From positions 3,755,909 through 3,819,908 of the forward strand of contig ONZJ01000002.1 of NCBI GenBank assembly GCA_900313005.1: a stretch of DNA of 64,000 nucleotides, given 5' to 3'. The position numbers were made by a program, and so were the translations under genes. The DNA is from Rhodobacteraceae bacterium EL129. Lineage in GTDB: Bacteria; Pseudomonadota; Alphaproteobacteria; Rhodobacterales; Rhodobacteraceae. The notes under the pieces are model-generated. The model had not been told where the DNA came from and did not search any database. It saw only the letters and a list, made by a program, of their open reading frames with translations. Shown here piece by piece: positions 28,949 to 36,992 of this stretch; positions within the stretch are counted from its first letter, which is position 1; the number at the start of each line of letters is the position of its first letter.

Positions 28949-30280
28949 ATGGCCGAGATCACCGCGCGCAAGCGCATTTGGGGCTGGTTCTTTTTCGACT
29001 GGGCGTCGCAGCCTTACAATACGCTGCTGATCACCTTTATCTTTGCGCCTTATGTCAAGGAACTGATGCAGGACGGTGCTGCCGCGCAGGCGGCCTGGGG
29101 CTTTGGCATCGGGGCAGCTGGGATCGTCATTGCATTGCTGGCCCCAATTCTGGGAGCACTGGCCGACACGTCGGGCAACCGGATGAAGTGGATCTGGTTG
29201 TTCTCGCTGATGTACGTGATCGGGTCTGCGGCGCTGTGGTGGGCGTCGCCGGAGAATTTTGATGTCACGCGTACGCTGATCTTCTTTGCGATTGGTATGA
29301 TCGGGATGGAGTTTGCGACGATCTTTACAAATTCCATGCTGCCCGATCTGGGCACAAAAGAAGAGATCGGGCGGATATCCGGCAATGGATGGGCCTTTGG
29401 GTATATTGGTGGGCTTCTGACACTGATCATCATGCTCGTGCTGTTGGCCGAGAGCAGCACGACTGGAAAAACGCTGATCGGTATTTCGCCAATTCTGGGC
29501 CTGGATGCAGAAATGCGCGAAGGTACGCGGGCCGTGGGGCCTCTGACGGCCATCTGGTACGCCCTCTTTATGATCCCGTTTTTCCTCTGGGTGAAAGATC
29601 CGCAAGCCGTCAAACCCCCGAAAGGGGCCGTTGGTCAGGCGCTCAGGGATCTTGCAGGTACTATTCGCAATCTGCCTAAAACCCCCTCACTATTTGCGTA
29701 TCTGACCAGTTCGATGTTCTACCGGGATGCGTTGAATGGGATGTACACCTTTGGTGGCATCTATGCGGCCGGCGTGTTGGGGTGGACCGTCGTGGATGTG
29801 GGTGTGTTTGGCATTCTGGCGATCATTTCGGGTGCAGTTTTTGCCTGGCTGGGCGGTATGGCCGACGCCAGATTTGGCCCTAAACCCGTGATCACGATTT
29901 GTATTCTGTTGCTCACGTGCGTGGCGATTGCCGTTGTAATGGTGTCGCGCGAAAGTGTGTTTGGTGTGCCTGTCGCCCCAGACAGTTCCGCGCCAGACAT
30001 TGCGTTTTATGTGATTGGTGCTCTCATCGGGGCTGCTGGTGGTGTCATCCAATCCGCCAGCCGCACCATGATGGTCCGGCAGGCCAATCCGACCCGCATG
30101 ACCGAGGCGTTTGGGCTTTACGCGCTGGCTGGCAAGGCCACGTCGTTTATTGCGCCGTTGTCGATTGGCACAGTCACTTATCTGACAGGCAGCCAGTCCT
30201 TGGGCGTGACCCCGCTGATAGGGCTTTTCCTGATTGGGTTGATCCTGCTACGCTGGGTGAAGCCAGAGGGAGATTACTAA
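28949..30280 (+). CDS. MFS transporter, UMF1 (Atg22-like) family
   Basis: A 443-residue membrane protein with about twelve hydrophobic helices. The start AEITARKRIWGWFFFDWASQPYNTLL is the hallmark of the UMF1 group, and APILGALADTSGNRMKWI is the MFS loop motif between helices 2 and 3. The exported or imported substrate of bacterial members is mostly unknown; yeast Atg22 exports amino acids from the vacuole. ATG 28949 was chosen over the open frame from 28904 because it begins at the conserved block. It ends four bases before mepA. Confidence 0.88.
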   Translation: MAEITARKRIWGWFFFDWASQPYNTLLITFIFAPYVKELMQDGAAAQAAWGFGIGAAGIVIALLAPILGALADTSGNRMKWIWLFSLMYVIGSAALWWASPENFDVTRTLIFFAIGMIGMEFATIFTNSMLPDLGTKEEIGRISGNGWAFGYIGGLLTLIIMLVLLAESSTTGKTLIGISPILGLDAEMREGTRAVGPLTAIWYALFMIPFFLWVKDPQAVKPPKGAVGQALRDLAGTIRNLPKTPSLFAYLTSSMFYRDALNGMYTFGGIYAAGVLGWTVVDVGVFGILAIISGAVFAWLGGMADARFGPKPVITICILLLTCVAIAVVMVSRESVFGVPVAPDSSAPDIAFYVIGALIGAAGGVIQSASRTMMVRQANPTRMTEAFGLYALAGKATSFIAPLSIGTVTYLTGSQSLGVTPLIGLFLIGLILLRWVKPEGDY

Positions 30281-30283
30281 GCC

Positions 30284-31219
30284 ATGGGCCGTGTGTTTAC
30301 GATTGTTGTGTTGGTATTAGCGCTGGGCAGCTGTGGCGGCTCGGGCCCAAAACAAAAGCAAACATCGGCGGGCCCCAAGGCCGTGATCTCGTCTCAAAGT
30401 GTTCCGGCCTCCATGCAAGGGGTGCAGGCCAAACAGCTGTTTGGAGCCAAGGGCACTGCATCGCGACAGGCACCGGAGCCATTTGGCAGCTATGCCAAGG
30501 GCTGTGTTGCCGGCGCTGAAGAGCTGCCAGAAACCGGCCCCACATGGCAAGCCATGCGGCTGAGCCGCAACCGCAACTGGGGGCACCCGGATGTGATTGA
30601 TTTTATCAAGAAACTGTCGCGTGTTGCGGCCTCTCAACCTGGTTGGGAAGGGCTCTATGTGGGCGATATCAGCCAACCACGCGGCGGACCGATGCTGTCG
30701 GGCCACCGCAGCCATCAGATGGGAATGGATGTCGATATCTGGATGCTGCCGCCAAAGCGGCTGAACCTCACCCGGGCCGAGCGCGAGAACATCTCGTCGA
30801 TATCGCTGAGGCGGTCCAAAGGGGCCTTTACCAATGGCAATTACACGCGCCAGCATCATGAGATCATGAAAGCTGCGGCGAAAGACCCACGTGTTGCGAG
30901 GATCTTCGTGTTTCCCGGCGCCAAGGTTCGAATGTGCAAAGATGAAAAAGGTGACCGGGCCTGGCTGAACAAAATGCGGCCGTGGTGGGGGCATCACTAT
31001 CATTTCCATGTCCGGCTGAAATGCCCGCGCGGTGCCAAGGGATGCGTCAATCAGGATCCACCTCCCTCGGGGGATGGATGTGCTGATGCGCAGCAATGGG
31101 TGGATAATATCCTGAACCCACCGCCCCCAAACCCCAACGCACCCAAGCCCAAGCCGCGGCGTGAACTGACAATGGCCAACCTGCCGGGGCAATGTGTGAG
31201 CGTGCTGCAATCGCAGTAA
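30284..31219 (+). CDS. mepA: Penicillin-insensitive murein endopeptidase
   Basis: A 311-residue LAS-family metallopeptidase that cuts peptide cross-links in peptidoglycan in the periplasm. The zinc ligands are in SGHRSHQMGMDVDIW (HxxxxxxD) and HHYHFHVRLKCP (HxH). The N-terminus MGRVFTIVVLVLALGSCGG has a lipobox (LGSC), so unlike the soluble E. coli enzyme it is probably a lipoprotein. A C-terminal proline-rich stretch (PPPPNPNAPKPKP) follows the catalytic domain. Confidence 0.92.
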   Translation: MGRVFTIVVLVLALGSCGGSGPKQKQTSAGPKAVISSQSVPASMQGVQAKQLFGAKGTASRQAPEPFGSYAKGCVAGAEELPETGPTWQAMRLSRNRNWGHPDVIDFIKKLSRVAASQPGWEGLYVGDISQPRGGPMLSGHRSHQMGMDVDIWMLPPKRLNLTRAERENISSISLRRSKGAFTNGNYTRQHHEIMKAAAKDPRVARIFVFPGAKVRMCKDEKGDRAWLNKMRPWWGHHYHFHVRLKCPRGAKGCVNQDPPPSGDGCADAQQWVDNILNPPPPNPNAPKPKPRRELTMANLPGQCVSVLQSQ

Positions 31220-31250
31220 GCCTTGCCAAGCAAGCCTGGAGCCTTTAGGA

Positions 31251-31304
31251 GCGGCGCGTTCCCCCCAACGGGGGCAAGTCACCGCACCCTTGCTAAAAAA
31301 ACGG
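31251..31304 (+). promoter_or_regulatory. Structured leader before the queuosine-precursor transporter gene
   Basis: An outer stem GCGG (31251-31254)/CCGC (31282-31285) encloses a hairpin CCCCC-CAAC-GGGGG (31262-31274). Downstream lies an A-tract, CTAAAAAAACGG, whose CGG could pair with the CCG at 31282-31284 to make an H-type pseudoknot. An A-rich tail closing a small pseudoknot just before the start codon is the layout of preQ1 riboswitches, and the gene behind it belongs to a family often under preQ1 control. The core bases do not clearly match a consensus I know, so this is a candidate only. Confidence 0.35.
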
Positions 31305-31311
31305 CTCAGAT

Positions 31312-31935
31312 ATGAAAACGAACATCCTTCCCGGCGTCATCGTCATGGCTGCCATTGTTGTGGCGTCAAACATCCTTGTGCAATTCCTCTTTGGTCAATG
31401 GCTGACCTGGGGGGCGTTTACCTATCCTTTGGCCTTTCTGGTCACCGATGTGATGAACCGAGTCTATGGCCGCGAGGCGGCGCGCCGCGTTGTGCTGGTC
31501 GGTTTTGTGGTCGGGGTGATCTGTTCGTTCATCGGGACGCAAATCATGGGCGAATATGGCCCGCTGGTGACATTGCGTATTGCGATTGGCTCCGGCATCG
31601 CCTTCCTGACCGCGCAACTTATTGATATTGCGATCTTTAACCGCTTGCGTGATGGCACGTGGTGGCGCGCACCTGTGGTGTCTTCACTGGTGGGGGGGAC
31701 GATTGATACGGCGATCTTCTTTACCATCGCGTTTTCGGCCGGGCTGATCTGGCTGGAGCCATCCAACGATGTCAGCTGGGCCAATGAGGCGTTGCCGCTG
31801 CTTGGGGCGGGTCCGGTTGTTCCACTTTGGGTGTCACTGGCCGTCGCGGATTGGTGTGTGAAGATTGCGATCGCCCTGCTAGCCTTGGTGCCCTTCCGCA
31901 TCATCGTGGGGTCACTTACCCGCCGCACCACATGA
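31312..31935 (+). CDS. yhhQ: Queuosine precursor transporter, VUT/YhhQ family
   Basis: A 207-residue inner-membrane protein with about six helices. The block WGAFTYPLAFLVTDVMNRVYGREAARRVVL is the signature of the VUT (COG1738) family, which imports queuine or preQ0/preQ1-type precursors for tRNA queuosine modification. VGGTIDTAIFFTIAF is the second conserved helix. No clear Shine-Dalgarno site precedes the ATG; the A-tract and CGG of the putative pseudoknot lie there instead, consistent with control at translation. Confidence 0.88.
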   Translation: MKTNILPGVIVMAAIVVASNILVQFLFGQWLTWGAFTYPLAFLVTDVMNRVYGREAARRVVLVGFVVGVICSFIGTQIMGEYGPLVTLRIAIGSGIAFLTAQLIDIAIFNRLRDGTWWRAPVVSSLVGGTIDTAIFFTIAFSAGLIWLEPSNDVSWANEALPLLGAGPVVPLWVSLAVADWCVKIAIALLALVPFRIIVGSLTRRTT

Positions 31936-31942
31936 TTTTGTT

Positions 31943-31971
31943 TTGACAAATCTGAAATCTGTGGCAATCTT
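31943..31971 (+). promoter_or_regulatory. Predicted sigma-70 type promoter of the short gene at 32006
   Basis: A consensus -35 hexamer TTGACA (31943-31948) is followed after 17 bases by AATCTT (31966-31971). Transcription would begin around 31978, giving a very short leader before the ribosome-binding site at 31993. The -10 match is poor, so strength is uncertain. Confidence 0.45.
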
Positions 31972-31991
31972 CTCTTGAGTTCAACAAATGA

Positions 31992-32119
31992 GAGGAGGTG
32001 ATCCAGTGTCTATAGAGGTATTGGAGAGAGGTGTCGGAACAGTTTGGGAGGATGCGCTCTAGGGCAACCCCTGGGGTCGAAACCCAACCGAATTGGTGCG
32101 CCTAACCGGCCACCTCCTC
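31992..32119 (+). ncRNA. Candidate structured RNA: SD sequence paired with a downstream anti-SD copy
   Basis: GAGGAGGTG at 31992-32000 is perfectly complementary to CACCTCCTC at 32111-32119, so the ribosome-binding site of the short ORF can fold back on a segment that copies the 3' end of 16S rRNA. A smaller hairpin GGGT-CGAA-ACCC lies between, after the stop codon. The arrangement looks like an on/off switch or a mimic of the ribosomal anti-SD site; which of these, if either, is inference. Confidence 0.45.
32006..32062 (+). CDS. Short ORF of 18 codons with an extreme Shine-Dalgarno sequence
   Basis: GTG 32006 to TAG 32062 encodes an 18-residue peptide, (M)SIEVLERGVGTVWEDAL. An in-frame ATG at 31988 would give 24 residues but contains the ribosome-binding site. 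AGGAGGTGATCCAG at 31993-32006 is complementary to the last 14 or so bases of alphaproteobacterial 16S rRNA, far beyond a normal SD, with ideal spacing to the GTG. A promoter-like TTGACA is just upstream and a strong terminator at 32128, so it forms its own transcript of roughly 180 bases. I do not recognise the peptide; the transcript could equally be a structured regulatory RNA. Confidence 0.5.
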   Translation: MSIEVLERGVGTVWEDAL

Positions 32120-32127
32120 AAACTCTA

Positions 32128-32160
32128 GAGGGCCGCTCCGAAATCCGGGCGGCCCTTTTG
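32128..32160 (+). terminator. Rho-independent terminator of the short transcript
   Basis: GGGCCGC (32130-32136) pairs with GCGGCCC (32149-32155) and is followed by TTTTGATTT. It separates the short gene from arfB, which needs its own promoter in the next 60 bases. Confidence 0.8.
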
Positions 32161-32223
32161 ATTTATTGGCAGACTGCCAATTTCGAACCCTGAACTGCCA
32201 ACGCTTAACAATGTCTGAATGCT

Positions 32224-32646
32224 ATGCTGACCATCACTGAACAGATCACAATTGAAGACTGGGAGCTGACCGAACAGTTTGTGCGGTCCTCCGGCCCGGG
32301 TGGGCAGAACGTGAACAAGGTGAGCACTGCCGTGGAACTGCGGTTCGAGGCCGAGCGCAGTCCGAACCTGCCGGACCCGGTGAAACGCCGGTTGAAGAGG
32401 TTGGCGGGACGGCGCTGGACCAACGAGGGGACGCTGATCATCCAATGTGAAGAGACCCGCAGTCAGGCGCGCAACCGCGAGATTGCCCGGCAAAGGCTGG
32501 CCGAGCTGATCTTGAAGGCGACAGAGAAACCGAAACGGCGTATCCCCACGCGGCCGACATTGGGGTCAAAGAAGCGGCGCCTGAAGGCCAAGAAAGTGCG
32601 CGGAGAGGTCAAGGCGATGCGCGGGCCGGTGACGCCAGACGATTAG
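32224..32646 (+). CDS. arfB: Peptidyl-tRNA hydrolase ArfB (YaeJ), ribosome rescue
   Basis: A 140-residue release-factor-like protein. It carries the catalytic GGQ motif at residues 26-28 in RSSGPGGQNVNKVST and a long basic C-terminal tail (KKRRLKAKKVRGEVKAMRG) that enters the empty mRNA channel of stalled ribosomes. It hydrolyses peptidyl-tRNA on ribosomes lacking a stop codon, a backup to trans-translation. Length and tail separate it from true RF1/RF2. It lies directly behind the short gene with the extended SD sequence. Confidence 0.92.
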   Translation: MLTITEQITIEDWELTEQFVRSSGPGGQNVNKVSTAVELRFEAERSPNLPDPVKRRLKRLAGRRWTNEGTLIIQCEETRSQARNREIARQRLAELILKATEKPKRRIPTRPTLGSKKRRLKAKKVRGEVKAMRGPVTPDD

Positions 32647-32665
32647 GCACTGTTGTTAAATTGAG

Positions 32666-32686
32666 TGCGTGCCGCACGCTTTATAT
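32666..32686 (+). terminator. Probable terminator after arfB
   Basis: GCGTG (32667-32671) and CACGC (32675-32679) form a short GC-rich hairpin with a three-base loop, followed by TTTATATC, 20 bases after the arfB stop. Confidence 0.4.
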
Positions 32687-32815
32687 CTCGTCTTTCGCCT
32701 GCGGCTGCTTCCTCGGAGCAGGTTGCGAGGCGACTTGCACCAAGTCTGGTACGCAGGGTGCAGCAGTTGGGATGAATCCGGCGGGAATATTTTCTGAAAG
32801 ATGAACCCGGAGAAA

Positions 32816-33952
32816 TCAAGCAACGCCGAGGTGGGATGATGTGGCCTGGTCCGTGTGGGCCAGCCACAGCAGGAAATCTCGCACGGTTCCTTCGTAGTCA
32901 TCCCCGGCCAGCGGACCAGAGGCGGCGTGGTGCGAACCGAGGCCCACTTGCATACGTTCCAGTTTTTCGCGGTCTTCGCGGTTGACCTCGTTCCACAGCT
33001 CAATGCGCTGTTCGATGGTGTCGCCGTCCAATTCATCGCCATAGACGGACATGGTCCAGCGGACCTCGATCTCATCAACCTTGCGTGGGAAGATCGACAG
33101 CGAAACCAGAAGGCTGGCGGCCTGACTGGCGACCTGATTGGGGAAGCGCGCAAAGAGGCTGGAGCGCATGCGTTGGTCATCCGAGAGGCCGGGAGCACCT
33201 GCGCCGCGCGAAGGAATGTCTTGCGGGTAATTGGCACAGTAGCTGGTGAAGCCGGGGCCGGAGACGGATTTCTTGGCGAGGCCCGTGGGGGTGTAGCCAT
33301 GCAGGGTTTGCGGGTGCACGACTGAGAGATGGTAGCCTTCCATGAAGTTTTCCACTAGGCATTTCCAGTTGCACTTCCAGATCTCGGACCCGGTATAGAC
33401 ATGGCGGAAATTGTCAGGCTCATAGGGTGATACCAGATCATCCAACGCTTGGGTGTCGGCGCCAAACGCGGAAGCGGCAGGATCAAGCGAGGTGTAGATG
33501 AAACCGCGCCAGAGCTGCACTGGGAAGCTGGGCAGCTTGCAGTTCTTCTGGTCGAAGCCTTCGTTTTTCATCCGCGCGGCGCGCAGCAGGGCACCATCGT
33601 GGCCATAGGCCCAGGCGTGGTAGGAGCACACAAACCGGTTGGCATTGCCCGAGCCTTCGGCCAGAGGCATTCCACGGTGGCGGCAAACGTTTGACAGCAC
33701 GCGGATTTCATCATCTTCGCCCCGTACAACGATCACAGGCTCGTTCAGCAGTTGCAGGGTGAAGTAATCACCCGCTGCCGGGATTTCATCGGCGCGGCCA
33801 AGACAGTACCAGCCCTGACGTAGGATGGTTTGGCATTCGTAGTCAAAGAATTCGGGTGAGGTGTAGAATGTGCCTGGCATGCCAAATGGGGCATCGGCGG
33901 GCAGGGTGGCAAGATCGGCCAGGATTTGGCGCATTTCGTCGATCTGAGACAT
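32816..33952 (-). CDS. Rieske-type aromatic ring-hydroxylating dioxygenase, alpha subunit (first copy)
   Basis: A 378-residue oxygenase alpha subunit. The [2Fe-2S] ligands are CRHRG...CSYHAW (CxH and CxxH with the usual spacing), and the mononuclear iron site is in NFMEGYHLSVVH. In this family the alpha subunit activates O2 to hydroxylate or demethylate substrates; members close to this type act on quaternary amines such as carnitine, choline or stachydrine, but the substrate here is unknown. No ferredoxin reductase gene is in the window, so electrons come from elsewhere. It is the last gene of a three-gene minus-strand cluster. Confidence 0.85.
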   Translation of the reverse strand: MSQIDEMRQILADLATLPADAPFGMPGTFYTSPEFFDYECQTILRQGWYCLGRADEIPAAGDYFTLQLLNEPVIVVRGEDDEIRVLSNVCRHRGMPLAEGSGNANRFVCSYHAWAYGHDGALLRAARMKNEGFDQKNCKLPSFPVQLWRGFIYTSLDPAASAFGADTQALDDLVSPYEPDNFRHVYTGSEIWKCNWKCLVENFMEGYHLSVVHPQTLHGYTPTGLAKKSVSGPGFTSYCANYPQDIPSRGAGAPGLSDDQRMRSSLFARFPNQVASQAASLLVSLSIFPRKVDEIEVRWTMSVYGDELDGDTIEQRIELWNEVNREDREKLERMQVGLGSHHAASGPLAGDDYEGTVRDFLLWLAHTDQATSSHLGVA

Positions 33953-33966
33953 AAGGCGAGGTCCGT

Positions 33967-34647
33967 CTATTCGTCGCCGGGCACACCGTAGCTGGGTGCG
34001 GCATCTGGGTTGAGGGCGCGGGTAATGTAATCGTTCATTTGCGGTTCGTAATCGGTCCAGATGGCACGCAGGGCGGCCACGGGGCAGCTCTCGGACCAGT
34101 CGACGCGCAGATCGACCAGCGGCCAGCTTTGCTGATCGGCCACCAGAAGGGCGGCGGAATGCACCGGACCTGCTTCGCCACCGCCTTTGCCAAGGCCGGC
34201 CTCTAGCGTGCTGAGCAGACGTTCGGCCAGCGGGGCGTGGGCGTTGTCCTCAAAATGATCGACCATTACTTGCGGCAGCTTGTCCGAAGCCAGAAGGTTG
34301 CCGGCTGCGATCACGCCGTCGCCCACGGCATCGGCATGAATGCCCAGCGACTTGGGACCAGAGAAGAGAGCGGTGTTGCCCCTGTGATCCACCACGGCCA
34401 CCTGTCGGTAATCGGGGTGGGGCTCGCGGTCCATGACCGAATTGAGCGCGGTCTGGGCGTCGTCACCACCTGCGATCCAGGTCAGAACGTCATTGCCAAT
34501 CGACGGCATGGTGACGTTCTGCGTGGCCACAGCGCCGACGCCCGCCCGCACCCAGGGGCAGCGTGATCCCACCGCGATAGAGCTTGTGGTGATCGCCACA
34601 CCCAACTGCCCGGTGCGGGCACAGCGGCCTGTGACCGAAAAGGTCAT
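33967..34647 (-). CDS. DUF1028 family protein
   Basis: A 226-residue protein that starts MTFSVTGRCARTGQLGVAITTSSIAVGSRCPWVRAGVGAVATQN, the conserved beginning of DUF1028, which is thought to have an Ntn-hydrolase-like fold. It starts within the last four bases of the upstream Rieske gene (ATGA) and ends 14 bases before the second, so all three are one operon. Family members often sit in catabolic clusters for small amines and may hydrolyse an amide product. Its specific role is unknown. Confidence 0.8.
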   Translation of the reverse strand: MTFSVTGRCARTGQLGVAITTSSIAVGSRCPWVRAGVGAVATQNVTMPSIGNDVLTWIAGGDDAQTALNSVMDREPHPDYRQVAVVDHRGNTALFSGPKSLGIHADAVGDGVIAAGNLLASDKLPQVMVDHFEDNAHAPLAERLLSTLEAGLGKGGGEAGPVHSAALLVADQQSWPLVDLRVDWSESCPVAALRAIWTDYEPQMNDYITRALNPDAAPSYGVPGDE

Positions 34648-35783
34648 ACCGTTTCACCCGAGATACGCGCGTTCAGGTATTGCGCGAAGTCGTAGTTGGG
34701 GCGCTCAAGGTGGCTGAGGTGGCCCGGTGCAGACAGAGCGGAGCAGAGACCGTTGTAGACTTTCTCGGTGCATCCGCGGTCTTCGACGTTCACTTCGTCG
34801 AGCAGGGTTTTGAGGGCTTCAAAGTTCTCGTGTGCGTCGGGATCATCCTTGTAGTCATCCGACATGCCGCCGCCAAAGCGGATATGGACCTGACCGGGGC
34901 TGACCGGGTGCAGTGACAGATACCAGAAGTAGCCCGGCGTCAGGGTGATCAGCAGCGAAGGGTAGATGGCCAGCAGGAAGGTGGTGCGGCGTTCTTCGCC
35001 CTTCAGGCGGGTGTTACTGTCATGCGCCATGGCGATGCGCAGGGTCTCGTCCTTGAGGATGGTGTGGTAGTTGAAGGCGGGCAGGCCGGGAGGGCATATC
35101 ATATCCTCCAGCTTGGAAAGCCCGCCGATAGTGCCCGCGTGACAGACGGGCAGGTGGTAGCTTTCCATGAAATTCTCGGCCAACACTTTCCAGTTGGTGT
35201 CCCAGACGTGTTCTTCGTAAAACGTCTCGGTGTAGTTGGTCATGTCGTAGCCCGCGACCATATCCTCGACCTGTTGCAGTTGCTCGGCCACGGGGGGCGC
35301 ATCGGGGTTCAGGGTGACAAAGACCCAGCCCAGCCATTCTTCGCATTTGATTTGTGGCAGTTTGTACTGATCTTTGCAGAACCCTTCGTTCAGCGTCATG
35401 GCAGGGGCGCCGCGCAGGGAGCCATCGAGGTTGTAAGTCCAGGCGTGGTAGGGGCAGACAATCGAGCGGGTGTTGCCACGGCCATGCAGCAGGGTGGACA
35501 TGCGGTGCAGGCAGACATTCGACATCGCCCGCACGTCGCTTTCGCGGTCGCGGATCACGGCGATCGGCTGGTTGGCCAGCTCGCATGTCAGATAATCGCC
35601 AGGATTGGGCAGGGCAGAGGCGCGGCCCACGCAGTACCAGTCCTTCGAGAACACATGGTCCAGCTCGGCCTGCATGAAGGCATCGGTGGTGTAGACCTCG
35701 GGCGGCATGGCGCGGGCCTGTTCAAATGGCGCAGCCGTATTCTGTCGGAGCGCTTCAATGGGGTCGATGTGATCTTTGGCCAT
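34644..35783 (-). CDS. Rieske-type aromatic ring-hydroxylating dioxygenase, alpha subunit (second copy)
   Basis: A 379-residue oxygenase alpha subunit, clearly homologous to the gene at 32816 but diverged. Rieske ligands: CLHRMSTLLHGRG...CPYHAW; iron site: NFMESYHLPVCHAGT. ATG 35783 has GGGAGACC upstream; the frame two codons further back begins with a TTG that is less likely. It is the first gene of the oxygenase/DUF1028/oxygenase operon. Two non-identical alpha subunits without a beta subunit suggest homotrimeric enzymes acting on different substrates, or a mixed oligomer. Confidence 0.85.
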   Translation of the reverse strand: MAKDHIDPIEALRQNTAAPFEQARAMPPEVYTTDAFMQAELDHVFSKDWYCVGRASALPNPGDYLTCELANQPIAVIRDRESDVRAMSNVCLHRMSTLLHGRGNTRSIVCPYHAWTYNLDGSLRGAPAMTLNEGFCKDQYKLPQIKCEEWLGWVFVTLNPDAPPVAEQLQQVEDMVAGYDMTNYTETFYEEHVWDTNWKVLAENFMESYHLPVCHAGTIGGLSKLEDMICPPGLPAFNYHTILKDETLRIAMAHDSNTRLKGEERRTTFLLAIYPSLLITLTPGYFWYLSLHPVSPGQVHIRFGGGMSDDYKDDPDAHENFEALKTLLDEVNVEDRGCTEKVYNGLCSALSAPGHLSHLERPNYDFAQYLNARISGETV

Positions 35784-35789
35784 GATCAA

Positions 35790-36315
35790 GGTCTCCCTGC
35801 TGGTTCTGCGGACTGGCGTTCACATTTCCATTTTTTGGGTTCGGGGAAAGTATGGAATGACTCACCGGCGCTTAGGTAAAACTAAAGCAATTCTGGCATA
35901 TGGGAAATAGGGGTATGACGCTGGGGCGGGATGCTGCCTGCGCGGCTGCGTGGAGATAGGGTTAGTAGAACGAAATTTAGTCTTGCTTGCATGAGCCAGC
36001 AGCTGACCTTCACTTTGGAACACCCAGCTGGTTAACAGCCGTTTTAGCGGCCCGGCCATCCACTGGCTGACTGGGTACCGCCAAAGGTAATGTCCCGAGA
36101 GGCGTCAGACCTCCCCTTGGCCTGACGATATTGCAGATGCAGGCTCGTCTTTCGTTCTGCACGTGCACTTGGTCAGCATAAAGTACATTAAAATGGTCGT
36201 TAGATCGCCAGCCCGAGGCATGACAATGGCCTCGTTACGCGAAGGGCAGCAAACCCGCAGAACGACTCACTGTTAAAGACTGACCAGCACATTGACGGAG
36301 CTTGGATGCGGCACC
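35790..36315. other. Intergenic region of about 520 bases, no recognised gene
   Basis: Between the Rieske operon promoter side and the stop of the DUF1523-like gene. The longest frame (minus strand, 65 codons, 35862-36059) starts MAGPLKRLLTSWVFQ and has no known family features. It contains several AT-rich stretches suitable for promoters. The base composition and odd short frames could reflect a decayed element, but I see no inverted repeats or target duplications to support that. Confidence 0.4.
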
Positions 36316-36981
36316 TCAGTTCTTGCGATCCTTTTTGGCGCGCCAAGTGTCCATCCAGCGCCCGACGCGGGATCGGCGTTCAGACACTGCATCGCCCGCT
36401 GCATCCCAGCTGTCTGAGATCCCATCGACCACCGGATCAACCCGCGCTGCGCGAAACCTTCGCCACATGCGCCAGAGGAACAGGACCACGATAAGGAAAG
36501 CCACGATGATCAGGATGTTCAGCCATGGGATACCTTTGGGGGCATCCGGCCCTGACACGGCCCGCACCCCCACAGCATTGGGGTAGATCGACAAGAATTC
36601 GTTGCGCCAGCCGTAGTGTTTGATCGCCACCCATGTGGGTTCAGCGGCGGTGGATTTATTATCTGCCGCCTCGGCTTGCAAATTCGCCGTATCGAACTTG
36701 AAGTACGGCGGCCAACCCCAGCCTGTATCCTCATTCCGGTAGACCATGGTCGAGCCATTGGCGCGTACGGTTTGGATGAAGAACACATCGCGGTTCACCA
36801 CGGTTTCGTCATTGCCCACATCGCCACTGGCCCAGAAGATCGAGTTTTCACCAAAGTCGATCCGCTTTTCGTAGGTGTCTGTCACCCGCGCGATATCGAC
36901 CTGCGGCAGGGTGTAATGGAAAATGGCCACCACCAGCGTCCAGAATGTGATCCAGAATATCCATTTGAGATAGGTCAGCAT
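36316..36981 (-). CDS. DUF1523-like membrane protein, end of the AAA+ operon
   Basis: A 221-residue protein with an N-terminal helix (LKWIFWITFWTLVVAIFHY), a periplasmic domain rich in aromatic residues (VFFIQTVRANGSTMVYRNEDTGWGWPPYFKFDTANLQ), and a second helix (WLNILIIVAFLIVVLFLWRMW) followed by a basic cytosolic tail. The domain matches my memory of DUF1523, a family of unknown function. ATG 36981 was chosen since it begins just before the first helix. It lies 11 bases after the 88-residue membrane protein gene. Confidence 0.65.
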   Translation of the reverse strand: MLTYLKWIFWITFWTLVVAIFHYTLPQVDIARVTDTYEKRIDFGENSIFWASGDVGNDETVVNRDVFFIQTVRANGSTMVYRNEDTGWGWPPYFKFDTANLQAEAADNKSTAAEPTWVAIKHYGWRNEFLSIYPNAVGVRAVSGPDAPKGIPWLNILIIVAFLIVVLFLWRMWRRFRAARVDPVVDGISDSWDAAGDAVSERRSRVGRWMDTWRAKKDRKN

Positions 36982-36992
36982 GGGCAGGCCCC

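Noticed and set aside
27920..29605. 561-codon minus-strand open frame
   Set aside because: Only the last 102 codons make sense, as the YggT protein; the rest is antisense to the thioesterase and UMF1 transporter genes.
31991..32010. 16S rRNA gene fragment suggested by the 3'-end-like sequence
   Set aside because: Only the short complement of the 3' end is present; no further rRNA similarity on either side.
35862..36059. 65-codon minus-strand frame in the intergenic region, possible transposase remnant
   Set aside because: No transposase motif and no flanking inverted repeats.
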